Shown piece by piece: positions 33,751 to 41,628 of a stretch of 64,000 nt of DNA. Below the pieces are notes generated by a model. It made no database searches and was not told where the DNA came from. It worked only from the letters and a program-made list of their open reading frames with translations. The translations under genes and the position numbers were made by a program. Each line of letters starts with the position of its first letter. Within the stretch, counting starts at the first letter, position 1. Source of the stretch: Methanomassiliicoccaceae archaeon UBA328 (GTDB taxonomy: Archaea; Thermoplasmatota; Thermoplasmata; Methanomassiliicoccales; Methanomethylophilaceae); contig DAYM01000007.1 of assembly GCA_002506905.1 (NCBI GenBank), positions 62,001 to 126,000 of the forward strand, read 5' to 3'.

Positions 33751-35307
33751 TTAATGCCTGAATACACGGCATCCGGTGAATACCATCGCAATGTTGTGCT
33801 CGTTGGCAGCATCTATGACCTCCTGGTCCCTGATGCTTCCTCCGGGCTGGATGATGGCAGTGATACCGGCTTCTGCAGCGGCATCGACACCGTCCCTGAA
33901 GGGGAAGAATGCATCCGATGCCATGACACAGCCCTTTGTGGGCTCGTTCGCCTTGGCAGCGGCTATCTTTGCGGAATCGACACGGCTCATCTGACCGGCT
34001 CCGATACCGACCGCACGCTCTCCTTTGACGTAGACGACCGCGTTGGACGTGACGTGCTTGGCGAGCTTCCATGCGAACAGCATGGCGTCGATCTCCTCAT
34101 CAGTGGGTGCACGCTTGGTGATGACCTTGAGGTTCTCGCGTGTGACGTTGACATCCTCGTCAGTCTGCACAAGGATACCTCCCTGTACCTTCTTCATCTT
34201 GTATTCCCTGACCCTGTATGCGGGTCCGATGGGCTCGTTCGTCCTGAGAAGCCTGATGTTCTTCTTCTTCTCGAGAAGTTCAAGGGCCTCAGCGGTGAAA
34301 TCGGGACACATGACGGCCTCGACGAAATGCTTGTAGATCTCCTCTGCGGTATCAAGATCGCATTCCCTGTTGAGGCAGATGACACAGCCGTATGCGGACA
34401 TGGGGTCCACGTCGTATGCCACCGTGAACGCCTCTTTGATCGTGCTTGCGGATGCGAGACCGCAGGGGTTCGTGTGCTTCATGACGGCTGCCGTAGGCTT
34501 ATCGAAGTCCATGACGATATCCAATGCCTTATCGAGGTCCAGGATGTTGTTGTACGAAAGCTGCTTTCCGTGAAGGATCTCCGCCTTGGCGACGGTGGGT
34601 CCGGGTGTGAACGGCTCTTTGTAGAATGCCGCTTTCTGGTTGGGGTTCTCTCCGTATCTGAGGTCCTCTGCCTTCTCCATGGGTATGGGGTATGACTCGG
34701 GGAATCCCTCGATGAACTTCCTCTGCATCTGCTGTGCGATCATCGCATCGTAGTTTGCGGTGGTGATGAAAGCTTCGGCCATGAGCTTCTCCAGAAGTTT
34801 CTCGTCGACCTCTCCGTTCTCCTCCAGCTGTGCGAGTACGTCGGCATACTGGGAAGGATCGGTCAGGACCGCAACGGACTTGTAGTTCTTTGCGGCGGCA
34901 CGGATCATGCTGGGGCCGCCGATATCGATGTTCTCGACAACGTCTTCGAAGGCCACTCCGGGCTTGAGGACGGTCTGCTTGAAAGGATAGAGGTTCACAA
35001 CGACCATGTCGACAGGCTCGATGCCCCTGTCCTTGATGGCTTTCATGTGCTCGGACTTGTCCCTTCTTGCGAGAATGCCCGCGTGTATCTTGGGGTGAAG
35101 TGTTTTTACACGTCCGTCCAGCATCTCGGGGAATCCGGTGACATCGGATACCTCCGTGACATTCAATCCGTTCTCTTTCAGAAGTTTGTAAGTCCCGCCG
35201 GTGGAAATAATATCAACACCGCAGGATGAAAGTTCCTTTGCAAAATCGACGATACCCGTCTTGTCGGAAACACTGATGATTGCCCTTTTGATCTTTGCCG
35301 TAATCAA
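33751..35307 (-). CDS. purH: Bifunctional AICAR transformylase / IMP cyclohydrolase
   Basis: Last two steps of purine synthesis: AICAR plus formyl-tetrahydrofolate to FAICAR, then closure to IMP. 518 residues with the cyclohydrolase half first ('AIISVSDKTGIVDFAKEL', 'STGGTYKLLKENG', 'DGRVKTLHPKIHAGILARR') and the transformylase half after about residue 200 ('LRYGENPNQKAAFY', 'MKHTNPCG', 'DAFFPFRDGVD'). Most archaea use PurP and PurO instead; here PurP is also present at 45639-46712. Upstream lie a palindrome at 35328-35341 and a GC tract. Confidence 0.96.
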   Translation of the reverse strand: MITAKIKRAIISVSDKTGIVDFAKELSSCGVDIISTGGTYKLLKENGLNVTEVSDVTGFPEMLDGRVKTLHPKIHAGILARRDKSEHMKAIKDRGIEPVDMVVVNLYPFKQTVLKPGVAFEDVVENIDIGGPSMIRAAAKNYKSVAVLTDPSQYADVLAQLEENGEVDEKLLEKLMAEAFITTANYDAMIAQQMQRKFIEGFPESYPIPMEKAEDLRYGENPNQKAAFYKEPFTPGPTVAKAEILHGKQLSYNNILDLDKALDIVMDFDKPTAAVMKHTNPCGLASASTIKEAFTVAYDVDPMSAYGCVICLNRECDLDTAEEIYKHFVEAVMCPDFTAEALELLEKKKNIRLLRTNEPIGPAYRVREYKMKKVQGGILVQTDEDVNVTRENLKVITKRAPTDEEIDAMLFAWKLAKHVTSNAVVYVKGERAVGIGAGQMSRVDSAKIAAAKANEPTKGCVMASDAFFPFRDGVDAAAEAGITAIIQPGGSIRDQEVIDAANEHNIAMVFTGCRVFRH

Positions 35308-35327
35308 TACCCCCTCTCTCGAGGTCC

Positions 35328-35341
35328 GGCCTTACAAGGCC
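35328..35341. promoter_or_regulatory. Palindrome in the purH promoter region, candidate operator
   Basis: GGCCTTACAAGGCC has perfect 6-bp arms around AC. A TATA-like sequence (35342-35350, GATTATATCG on the minus strand) is immediately upstream in the purH direction, so a protein bound here would cover the region just past the TATA box. Confidence 0.5.
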
Positions 35342-35485
35342 GATATAATCGGGGTTAGTAAGTCGACTTAGATAAAGCTTAACTCGCGCGCGGGCACGAC
35401 GGCCGGAAAAAACAACAGCGAATATCACAGCCCTTTCGATACGAATATTGTAAAATGTGTACGAATGTCTAATAAAACTTTAATT

Positions 35486-35505
35486 TTTTGTACAGATATA
35501 CAAAA
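35486..35505. promoter_or_regulatory. 7-bp inverted repeat upstream of gdhA
   Basis: TTTTGTA-CAGATA-TACAAAA (35486-35492 and 35499-35505). It lies about 40 bp upstream of the gdhA TATA-like sequence and shares TTTTGTACA with the inverted repeat at 24113-24159. Confidence 0.5.
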
Positions 35506-35553
35506 TATTAATGACTGATGATGGCCTGATTACATTATCTTTATATTCTATTA

Positions 35554-35571
35554 GATAACTCACAGGTTATC
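35554..35571. promoter_or_regulatory. 6-bp inverted repeat at the predicted gdhA transcript start
   Basis: GATAAC-TCACAG-GTTATC, perfect arms. It follows the TATA-like TTTATATTC (35540-35548) by about 10-25 bp, so it covers the expected transcription start; it may act as an operator. Confidence 0.45.
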
Positions 35572-35644
35572 CTCCGAGATGACAGACAGATGTCGGATCG
35601 CTCAAAGGCCCGGCGGAAATGCCACAGCGGAGAAAGGTGATACA

Positions 35645-36994
35645 ATGGCTATCAAGAACAAATACCTCAAGAAAGTCTATGCCGACCTTGAGTCGAGGAA
35701 CAAAGACGAACCTGAGTTCCTTCAGGCAGTAGAAGAGGTTCTCGAATCTCTCGAACCTGTTGTCGAGAAACACCCTGAATACGAAAAGGCAGGCCTCATC
35801 GAGCGCCTGGTCGAACCCGAGAGGATCATCATGTTCCGTGTCTCGTGGGTCGATGACAAGGGAAAAGTTCAGGTCAACCGCGGATACCGTGTACAGTTCA
35901 ACTCTGCGATCGGACCCTACAAGGGCGGTCTCAGGCTTCACCCCTCCGTCAACCTTTCGATCCTGAAATTCCTCGGATTCGAACAGATCTTCAAGAACAG
36001 CCTTACCGGACTGCCGATCGGCGGAGGTAAGGGAGGATCGGACTTCGACCCCCACGGAAAATCCGACGGCGAGGTCATGCGTTTCTGCCAGTCATTCATG
36101 ACGGAGCTTTCGAAATACATCGGTGCTGACACAGATGTCCCCGCAGGAGATATCGGAGTCGGCGGAAGAGAGATCGGATACATGTTCGGACAGTACAAGA
36201 GACTCAGAAACGAGTACACCGGCGTTCTCACCGGAAAAACCATCCCCTGCGGCGGATCGCTCGCAAGGACAGAGGCTACCGGATACGGACTCTGCTACTA
36301 CACCGCAGAGATGCTCAAGGACCACAAGGATTCCTTCAAAGGCAAGACCGTTGTCATCTCCGGTTCCGGAAATGTCGCCATCTACGCCTGCCAGAAAGCA
36401 ACCGAGCTCGGTGCGAAGGTCGTCGCCATGTCCGATTCCAACGGATACATCTACGACAAGCACGGAATCGATTACAAGACCATGCAGGTCATCAAAGAGC
36501 AGAAGAGAGACAGGATAAAGACCTACCCCAACTACGTCAAGGATGCAGAGTACCACGAGGGATGCAGAGACATCTGGACCATCAAATGTGACATTGCACT
36601 CCCCTGTGCGACACAGAACGAACTCGACCTTACCAGCGCGAAAGCACTGGTCAAGAACGGCGTCATGGCAGTTGCGGAAGGAGCCAACATGCCCAGCACA
36701 CCTGAGGCAATTGCGTTCTTCCAGAAGAACAAGGTCCTCTTCGGCCCCGCCAAAGCATCCAATGCAGGCGGTGTCGCAACCTCCGCTCTCGAAATGTCCC
36801 AGAACAGTCAGAGGCTCGCCTGGACCTTCGAAGAGGTCGACTCCAAGCTGAAACAGATCATGATCAACATCTACCACAACTCCGCAAAAGCAGCAGAGGA
36901 ATACGGAATGAAAGGAAACCTCGTCGCAGGTGCCAACATCGCCGGATTCAAGAAAGTTGCCGAAGCCATGCTGTGGCAGGGTATCAGCTACTGA
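35645..36994 (+). CDS. gdhA: NADP-type glutamate dehydrogenase
   Basis: Reductive amination of 2-oxoglutarate for ammonium assimilation. 449 residues, the size of NADP-specific hexameric GDH, with 'QFNSAIGPYKGGLRLHP', 'LTGLPIGGGKGGSDFDP' (catalytic Lys), 'DVPAGDIGVGGREIGYM' and the dinucleotide fold 'GKTVVISGSGNVAIYA'. The ATG at 35645 follows AAAGGTG; the open frame starts 22 codons earlier. Its promoter has two inverted repeats, and a strong hairpin at 37006-37023 ends the unit. Confidence 0.95.
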   Translation: MAIKNKYLKKVYADLESRNKDEPEFLQAVEEVLESLEPVVEKHPEYEKAGLIERLVEPERIIMFRVSWVDDKGKVQVNRGYRVQFNSAIGPYKGGLRLHPSVNLSILKFLGFEQIFKNSLTGLPIGGGKGGSDFDPHGKSDGEVMRFCQSFMTELSKYIGADTDVPAGDIGVGGREIGYMFGQYKRLRNEYTGVLTGKTIPCGGSLARTEATGYGLCYYTAEMLKDHKDSFKGKTVVISGSGNVAIYACQKATELGAKVVAMSDSNGYIYDKHGIDYKTMQVIKEQKRDRIKTYPNYVKDAEYHEGCRDIWTIKCDIALPCATQNELDLTSAKALVKNGVMAVAEGANMPSTPEAIAFFQKNKVLFGPAKASNAGGVATSALEMSQNSQRLAWTFEEVDSKLKQIMINIYHNSAKAAEEYGMKGNLVAGANIAGFKKVAEAMLWQGISY

Positions 36995-37005
36995 AACTAT
37001 TTCCG

Positions 37006-37023
37006 AAGGGGCCTCGGCCCCTT
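37006..37023 (+). terminator. Hairpin terminator after gdhA
   Basis: AAGGGGCC-TC-GGCCCCTT, perfect 8-bp stem, 12 nt after the gdhA stop and followed by a CT-rich stretch. Confidence 0.6.
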
Positions 37024-37074
37024 CTACATCCCTTCTGACAAGTTTTATCCGTATGTTCTCTTTCATCCTATACG

Positions 37075-37668
37075 ATGAAGAAAAAGGACCTGGAGATCGC
37101 ACTCGAAAAAGTGCCTCCGTTCACAGACCCCGATCCCGCCTTAGAACAGTATCCCACACCTGCGGTCATAGCCGCCGACATACTGTTCAACGCATACAGG
37201 AAAGGAGATATCGAAGGCCTGAAGGTCGTCGACCTCGGATGCGGGACGGGAATATTCTCGGTCGGAGCTTGGCTTCTGGGGGCCGAAATGGTCACGGGAT
37301 ACGATATCTCGGAGTCTGCCATCAACAGTGCCAGATCCTGTACCGAGTCCTTCAATGCGGAGATAAACTTCATCCAATCCGATGTCAGGGACGTGCATGA
37401 CGGTGCGGACACCGTGTTCATGAATCCTCCCTTCGGATGCCAAACACGCAAGGCGGACAGGGCATTCCTCGACAAGGCCATGGAAATGTCGGAGTGCGTC
37501 TACTCCATCCATATGGCGGAGACATTGGATTTCGTAAAAGAGTACGCAGAGAAGAAAGAAAGGGTCGTCGCTTATAATAAAACGTATAAGTACGATATCC
37601 CTCATACCTTTGCATTCCATAAGAAAGAGAAAATGACGGTTGACATCGCGGTTGTCAACATTAGGTGA
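37075..37668 (+). CDS. METTL5-like rRNA/RNA adenine N6-methyltransferase
   Basis: A 197-residue class I methyltransferase with 'LEQYPTPAVIAADIL', the SAM-binding VVDLGCGTGIFSVGA (residues 51-65) and the catalytic NPPFG (117-121), the order and spacing of the METTL5 / archaeal Mj0882-like group; eukaryotic METTL5 makes m6A in 18S rRNA. Here the target is probably 16S rRNA (inference). It heads a four-gene array with csl4, a coiled-coil protein and a ThiI-like protein; the gap to csl4 is 5 nt. Confidence 0.88.
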   Translation: MKKKDLEIALEKVPPFTDPDPALEQYPTPAVIAADILFNAYRKGDIEGLKVVDLGCGTGIFSVGAWLLGAEMVTGYDISESAINSARSCTESFNAEINFIQSDVRDVHDGADTVFMNPPFGCQTRKADRAFLDKAMEMSECVYSIHMAETLDFVKEYAEKKERVVAYNKTYKYDIPHTFAFHKKEKMTVDIAVVNIR

Positions 37669-37673
37669 ATCAC

Positions 37674-38234
37674 ATGACAAAGAAGATTGAAGTTTTTCCC
37701 GGAGACGAGGTAGCTGTTGAAGAAGAATATTTGGCCTCGGACGGAACATTTGCAAGCGACGGCAAGGTCTACGCGTCGCAGATCGGGGTACTTGAGCTCG
37801 ATGACGACGAGTGCGTTGCCAGGGTCATATCCCCCAACCCCCCGAACATCCTCCAGATCGGAGATATCGTTTATGCCATCGTCGGAGAGATAAGGAAGAC
37901 AATGGCCACAGCACAGGTGATTGCCAAAGAAGGAACCGAAAGGGAACTCGGCAGCGATACCAACGGAACTATCCATGTATCGAAGATCTCGCAGGGATAT
38001 ACCGATGACGTTTCCAAAGAACTTAGAAAAGGAGACCTCATCCGTGCCCGCGTGATCGGTGTCAAACCCTCGGTACAGCTTACCACCAAAGAGGACCACC
38101 TCGGTGTGGTACGTTCACTCTGCGGCACATGCAAGACCGAACTCATCAGAAGGGGAAAGAACCTCTACTGTCCCGAGTGCGAGCGTTCGATGCCCAGAAA
38201 ACTGGCCGATGATTACGGCGACGTGAAGTTATGA
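37674..38234 (+). CDS. csl4: Exosome complex subunit Csl4
   Basis: RNA-binding cap subunit of the archaeal exosome, 186 residues: N-terminal domain ('VFPGDEVAVEEEY'), central S1 domain ('GTIHVSKISQGYTDDV', 'KGDLIRARVIG') and a C-terminal zinc ribbon (CGTCKTELIRRGKNLYC-x2-C). The ATG at 37674 has AGGTGAAT upstream; another at 37665 is less likely. It overlaps the next gene by 4 nt (ATGA). Confidence 0.94.
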   Translation: MTKKIEVFPGDEVAVEEEYLASDGTFASDGKVYASQIGVLELDDDECVARVISPNPPNILQIGDIVYAIVGEIRKTMATAQVIAKEGTERELGSDTNGTIHVSKISQGYTDDVSKELRKGDLIRARVIGVKPSVQLTTKEDHLGVVRSLCGTCKTELIRRGKNLYCPECERSMPRKLADDYGDVKL

Positions 38235-38407
38235 ACGATCCTCAGGATATCGAATCGCTGAAAGCGGAAGTAAAGGCCCTCAGGACCGAGGTCAAAGACC
38301 TCAAGGCATTCATCAGGGCGATGTACACCATGATCAGCGAAGAGGATGCAGAGTACGAGTACGGCGATTATCTCGGCGGTGCCGAGGTCGGCAGGTACAA
38401 CACATGA
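38231..38407 (+). CDS. 58-residue coiled-coil protein of unknown function
   Basis: Small protein read directly from the sequence: about 25 residues of heptad-like helix (IESLKAEVKALRTEVKDLKAF) followed by an acidic Tyr-rich tail (ISEEDAEYEYGDYLGGAE). It starts with an ATGA overlap on csl4 and ends with an ATGA overlap on the ThiI-like gene, so it is very probably translated. No family recognised; it may be a Csl4 or PP-loop partner. Confidence 0.72.
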   Translation: MNDPQDIESLKAEVKALRTEVKDLKAFIRAMYTMISEEDAEYEYGDYLGGAEVGRYNT

Positions 38408-39027
38408 GACTCGTCGCACTTCTGTCGGGAGGGATAGACTCTCCCGTTGCCGCCTACGTGATGGCCGAAGCAGGGGCAGATATCGTGCTTCTGCATATGG
38501 ACAACCGTCCCTATGCGGATGATGAGATCATAGATCACGTCCAGCGTCTGGCCGTACAGCTCAGGAAGGTCACCGGTCAGGAAATGCCTCTTTACAGCGC
38601 GCCCCATCATATCGCACAGGACGCCATCAAGGAGAAGTGCGACATGAACTACCAATGCGTCATGTGCAAGAGGATGATACAGAGGACCGCAAGGGAACTT
38701 GCCAAAAAGCTGAACTGCGGCGGGATCGTCATGGGAGACTCGCTCGGACAGGTGGCCTCTCAGACCCTGAAGAACATAAGGTCCGAGAATTTCGGATTGG
38801 ATTTCCCTGTGGCAAGACCGCTTATAGGTTATGACAAACTGGAGATCGAAGCGATAGCGAAGAGGATCGGCACCTACGATATTTCCGTGGAACGTGTGAA
38901 CGGCTGCACACTGGTACCTTTCAAACCCATCACCGAAGCGGATCCCGAAAAGATCAGAAAGTTCGATGAGGCAACGGATCCGAATACTCTGACCCGTATG
39001 ATCGCCGATTCTGCCGAACTGATCTGA
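38404..39027 (+). CDS. ThiI-like PP-loop ATPase without THUMP domain
   Basis: A 207-residue protein with the PP-loop SGGIDSPVA (residues 8-16), 'QCVMCKRMIQRTA' with a C-x2-C, and 'GIVMGDSLGQVASQTL'. It matches only the catalytic domain of ThiI, so 4-thiouridine or another sulfur/adenylation chemistry on tRNA or a cofactor is likely, but the tRNA-binding THUMP part is absent. It is the last gene of the csl4 array. Confidence 0.82.
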   Translation: MRLVALLSGGIDSPVAAYVMAEAGADIVLLHMDNRPYADDEIIDHVQRLAVQLRKVTGQEMPLYSAPHHIAQDAIKEKCDMNYQCVMCKRMIQRTARELAKKLNCGGIVMGDSLGQVASQTLKNIRSENFGLDFPVARPLIGYDKLEIEAIAKRIGTYDISVERVNGCTLVPFKPITEADPEKIRKFDEATDPNTLTRMIADSAELI

Positions 39028-39291
39028 TCAGTATCTGCGATAATAGAAAGCAGGACACGAATCGATGTCCTCCTTATCGTAGAGCATGTCCATTGTGACC
39101 TCAGATATGTACTGGGCCTGAACTCTGGACACATATAATGTGTTGTTTCCCACGGGTATCTTAATGTCTGATTCCTTGGGGCCTTTCACAGTTATCGGGA
39201 CCAGCGCGGGACCCGAGCATGCCGTGCAAACTCTGTAATCCTGTCCCTTGGACTCTATCAACCTGACGACGTCCTCGCTGACTGTAATCAT
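39028..39291 (-). CDS. Small Cys-containing protein of unknown function
   Basis: 87 residues read from ATG 39291: 'CTACSGPALVPITVKGPKESDIKIPVGNNTLYVSRVQAQYI' in the centre, with Cys 22, 25 and a later Cys near residue 79. I do not recognise the family. Start choice: a TATA-like box (39316-39328) lies about 27 nt upstream; longer ATG frames begin at 39303 and 39312. It is convergent with the ThiI-like gene and lies beside XPD. Confidence 0.72.
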   Translation of the reverse strand: MITVSEDVVRLIESKGQDYRVCTACSGPALVPITVKGPKESDIKIPVGNNTLYVSRVQAQYISEVTMDMLYDKEDIDSCPAFYYRRY

Positions 39292-39344
39292 AGATGCTGA
39301 CATTTCAACCATATTTATATATCCACCGACCCGGCAGACAGATG

Positions 39345-41222
39345 TCATTCTCCGAAGAACGCCTTCACTTCTCTTACCAGATCGTCTGTCAATACCGCGC
39401 CCAATCCCTCCATCGTGGAGATCCTGCGATCCAGGATCACGGCGACCCCTCTGTCGGTCTCGGACCTTATCAGCCTTCCGACGGCCTGCCTCATCTTCCT
39501 CTGGGTCGGCACCTTGATAGCGTGTTCCCAGCCGCTTCCGAAGCGGTATTCGCAATATCTTCTCAGGGCTTCCTGCTTCGCAGTCGGCTTCGGGAACGGG
39601 ATCCCGATCAATATAGCCAGTTCCAACTCCTTGTCCGGAAAGTCCAATCCTTCGCTGATCCTTCCGCCGGTGACACAGAACAATACGCTTCCGTCCGCCG
39701 CACGGAAATCCGATACGATGTCCATGAGCTCGGACTGCGGCATCCCTCTGCGTTCGTAATAGACATCCCTGCCGAAAAGATCCGGAATGCCGTCGTGTAT
39801 GAACCTGTCCATAAGGGCATAGGAAGGGAAGAAGACCGCCGTGTTCCTGCGGGTGCAATTGACCAGACGCACCACATGGCCGACTATGTTGTCATAGGTC
39901 TCTGGCTTGCTCCTGAGTTCCTCGAAGTTCGTGGAGACGTCATCCACATACAGGACCTTCAGATTCTCCTTCGGGAACGGAGTCGGAAAGACCACTTCGA
40001 CGGCATCGTCCATTCCGAGCTCGTACGAATAATCCTTCAAAGGTTCCAGCGTGCCGGACATGCTGATCGAGGACCAGCACTCGCGAAGCGGCATTGCGGC
40101 CTCGTACGGATCAAGACAGAACGCTTCGAACTTCGGATTGTCTCCTCCGACGATAAGGCTCACATAGGTGTTCTCGTCGCAGAGCGACCATGCTGCAAGG
40201 AACGAACCGAAAGAACCCATGTACGATCTCGGAAGTTTGTGCTTGGCCTTCTTGTGCGCCGTCACGATCTCCCCCTGCTCCATGAGGCCTTTGTAGATCG
40301 CATCAAGGGAGACAGACGAGACCCCCAGCCTGTCCATCAGCTCATCCTGCATGTAGTTGTACGGCAGAACACCGTCATCCCCGTCCAGATATTCCGACAG
40401 GGCGTTATCCATGCATTCCCTGAATACCGAGGTTATATCCGTTACCTTGAACCCCTTATAGACTTCGGGATCCTTCCATTCTGCAGCTTCCTTCTCGGCC
40501 AATTCCAATGCTCTGGCACTGTACTCCGAGGTCATCACTTCCCTCAGATACATCGGAAGATTGTGCGCCTCGTCCACTATCACCACCATCCCCGAAAGGG
40601 GCACTCCCATCCATTGGATGAAACGGTCCATGACGTGCGGGGAGAACAGGAACGGATATGGTGCGGCGACAACATCCGCCTTGGGCAGGATGTATTTCGC
40701 GAATTCGTAAGGACACAGCTTCTTCTGCATGCAGAGGTCGAAGAATGCTTCCGGCTGCGGATGTGCGTCCTTCAGAATATCTATGAACGGTCCGGGATCC
40801 GTCTCTTCTATATTGTCGAAGAATTCACATGAAGAGGGTGACCCGGGATCCTTCTTCTTGAACTCCGAACATAATTTTGATAATTCCTCTGCGGTCCCGG
40901 ACATGAGTTCGGGATCGTCTTTCATCATCGGACAGGTCGTACTGCTGCGGCCCTGGAGTCCGATACATATCAAAGGGTGTTTCCCGGAGATCTTGGCGAC
41001 CTCCGTAATGACCTGTTTCTGCTGGGATTTCGTCCTTGTCAGATAGACCACTTTCTTCCCCGTACCGAGGGCCGCTTCAAGTGCCCCGGTAAGGGAAGAG
41101 ACCGTCTTTCCGGTACCCGTACCTGATTCCATAACGAGCGGCAGACCGTCCGCCACCGTCTCACGGACGCGGCGCACTATCTCACGCTGTTCTCCTCTGT
41201 ACGGATACGGAAATAGGTCCAT
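39345..41222 (-). CDS. XPD/Rad3-type DNA helicase
   Basis: 5'-3' DNA helicase of nucleotide-excision-repair type, 625 residues. Walker A 'ESGTGTGKT' (about 32-40), DEAH box 'VIVDEAHNLP' (217-220) and late motif 'QAVGRLIRSETDRGVAVILD' are present. Cys 97, 118, 132, 164 and 170 fall where the [4Fe-4S] cluster ligands of XPD lie, though which four bind the cluster is uncertain. It lies 6 nt after the small gene upstream. Confidence 0.93.
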   Translation of the reverse strand: MDLFPYPYRGEQREIVRRVRETVADGLPLVMESGTGTGKTVSSLTGALEAALGTGKKVVYLTRTKSQQKQVITEVAKISGKHPLICIGLQGRSSTTCPMMKDDPELMSGTAEELSKLCSEFKKKDPGSPSSCEFFDNIEETDPGPFIDILKDAHPQPEAFFDLCMQKKLCPYEFAKYILPKADVVAAPYPFLFSPHVMDRFIQWMGVPLSGMVVIVDEAHNLPMYLREVMTSEYSARALELAEKEAAEWKDPEVYKGFKVTDITSVFRECMDNALSEYLDGDDGVLPYNYMQDELMDRLGVSSVSLDAIYKGLMEQGEIVTAHKKAKHKLPRSYMGSFGSFLAAWSLCDENTYVSLIVGGDNPKFEAFCLDPYEAAMPLRECWSSISMSGTLEPLKDYSYELGMDDAVEVVFPTPFPKENLKVLYVDDVSTNFEELRSKPETYDNIVGHVVRLVNCTRRNTAVFFPSYALMDRFIHDGIPDLFGRDVYYERRGMPQSELMDIVSDFRAADGSVLFCVTGGRISEGLDFPDKELELAILIGIPFPKPTAKQEALRRYCEYRFGSGWEHAIKVPTQRKMRQAVGRLIRSETDRGVAVILDRRISTMEGLGAVLTDDLVREVKAFFGE

Positions 41223-41228
41223 GTTTGT

Positions 41229-41618
41229 TTACTGTTCTCCTCTGTACCAGATGTCGTCGGGAAGTTCCGTGTAGACGGAATCCTGCTCCTGGCCGTTATC
41301 GTCGAAGGTGCGCGCATGCGCCATGAGATCTGCGATATTCTCCTTCCTGAACAGCCAGTAATGGATCCTCCACTCCCTTCCGTCATAAAGCGTGGTCTCC
41401 TCCCTTTCGGTGGTGAGGATACCTGCGTCTTCCAGCATGTAGAACGCATCGCGGTCCTCGGGTTCCAGGATGTTGTCTATGATCCTGTCGGAATATCCGA
41501 AGAAGTTCAGCACGTGGTGTGCGAGGGCATATGCCTGCTCGTCTTCCATTCCCATGCTGTTATCGATACTGTTCTTGATAGCCAGCGTAAGGTCGTCAAC
41601 TGTTACTGTGGTGACCAT
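41229..41618 (-). CDS. Uncharacterised archaeal protein (possibly DUF6015-like)
   Basis: A 129-residue protein with a helical N-terminal half ('LTLAIKNSIDNSMGMEDEQAYALAHHVLNFFGYSDRIIDNIL') and a winged-helix-like segment ('EDAGILTTEREETTLYDGREWRIHYWLF'), which suggests a regulatory or RNA/DNA-binding fold. I recall similar proteins in Thermoplasmata (DUF6015), unconfirmed. It lies between serA and xpd with gaps of 10 and 6 nt, so it probably belongs to the same transcript. Confidence 0.72.
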   Translation of the reverse strand: MVTTVTVDDLTLAIKNSIDNSMGMEDEQAYALAHHVLNFFGYSDRIIDNILEPEDRDAFYMLEDAGILTTEREETTLYDGREWRIHYWLFRKENIADLMAHARTFDDNGQEQDSVYTELPDDIWYRGEQ

Positions 41619-41628
41619 GTGTGTATCC

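Larger units (their letters stand above)
35308..35644. other. Divergent purH/gdhA regulatory region
   Basis: 337 bp without a gene. It holds, from left to right: the purH palindrome (35328-35341), TATA-like sequences for purH, a CGCGCGCG tract (35385-35392), two inverted repeats and TATA-like sequence for gdhA (35486-35571), and a 5' leader for gdhA of about 70 nt ending in AAAGGTG. The right half is AT-rich. Confidence 0.6.

Noticed and set aside
38231..38407. Treating the short frame after csl4 as noise
   Set aside because: Rejected because ATGA overlaps on both sides and a coherent coiled-coil sequence indicate a real gene; it is listed as a feature.
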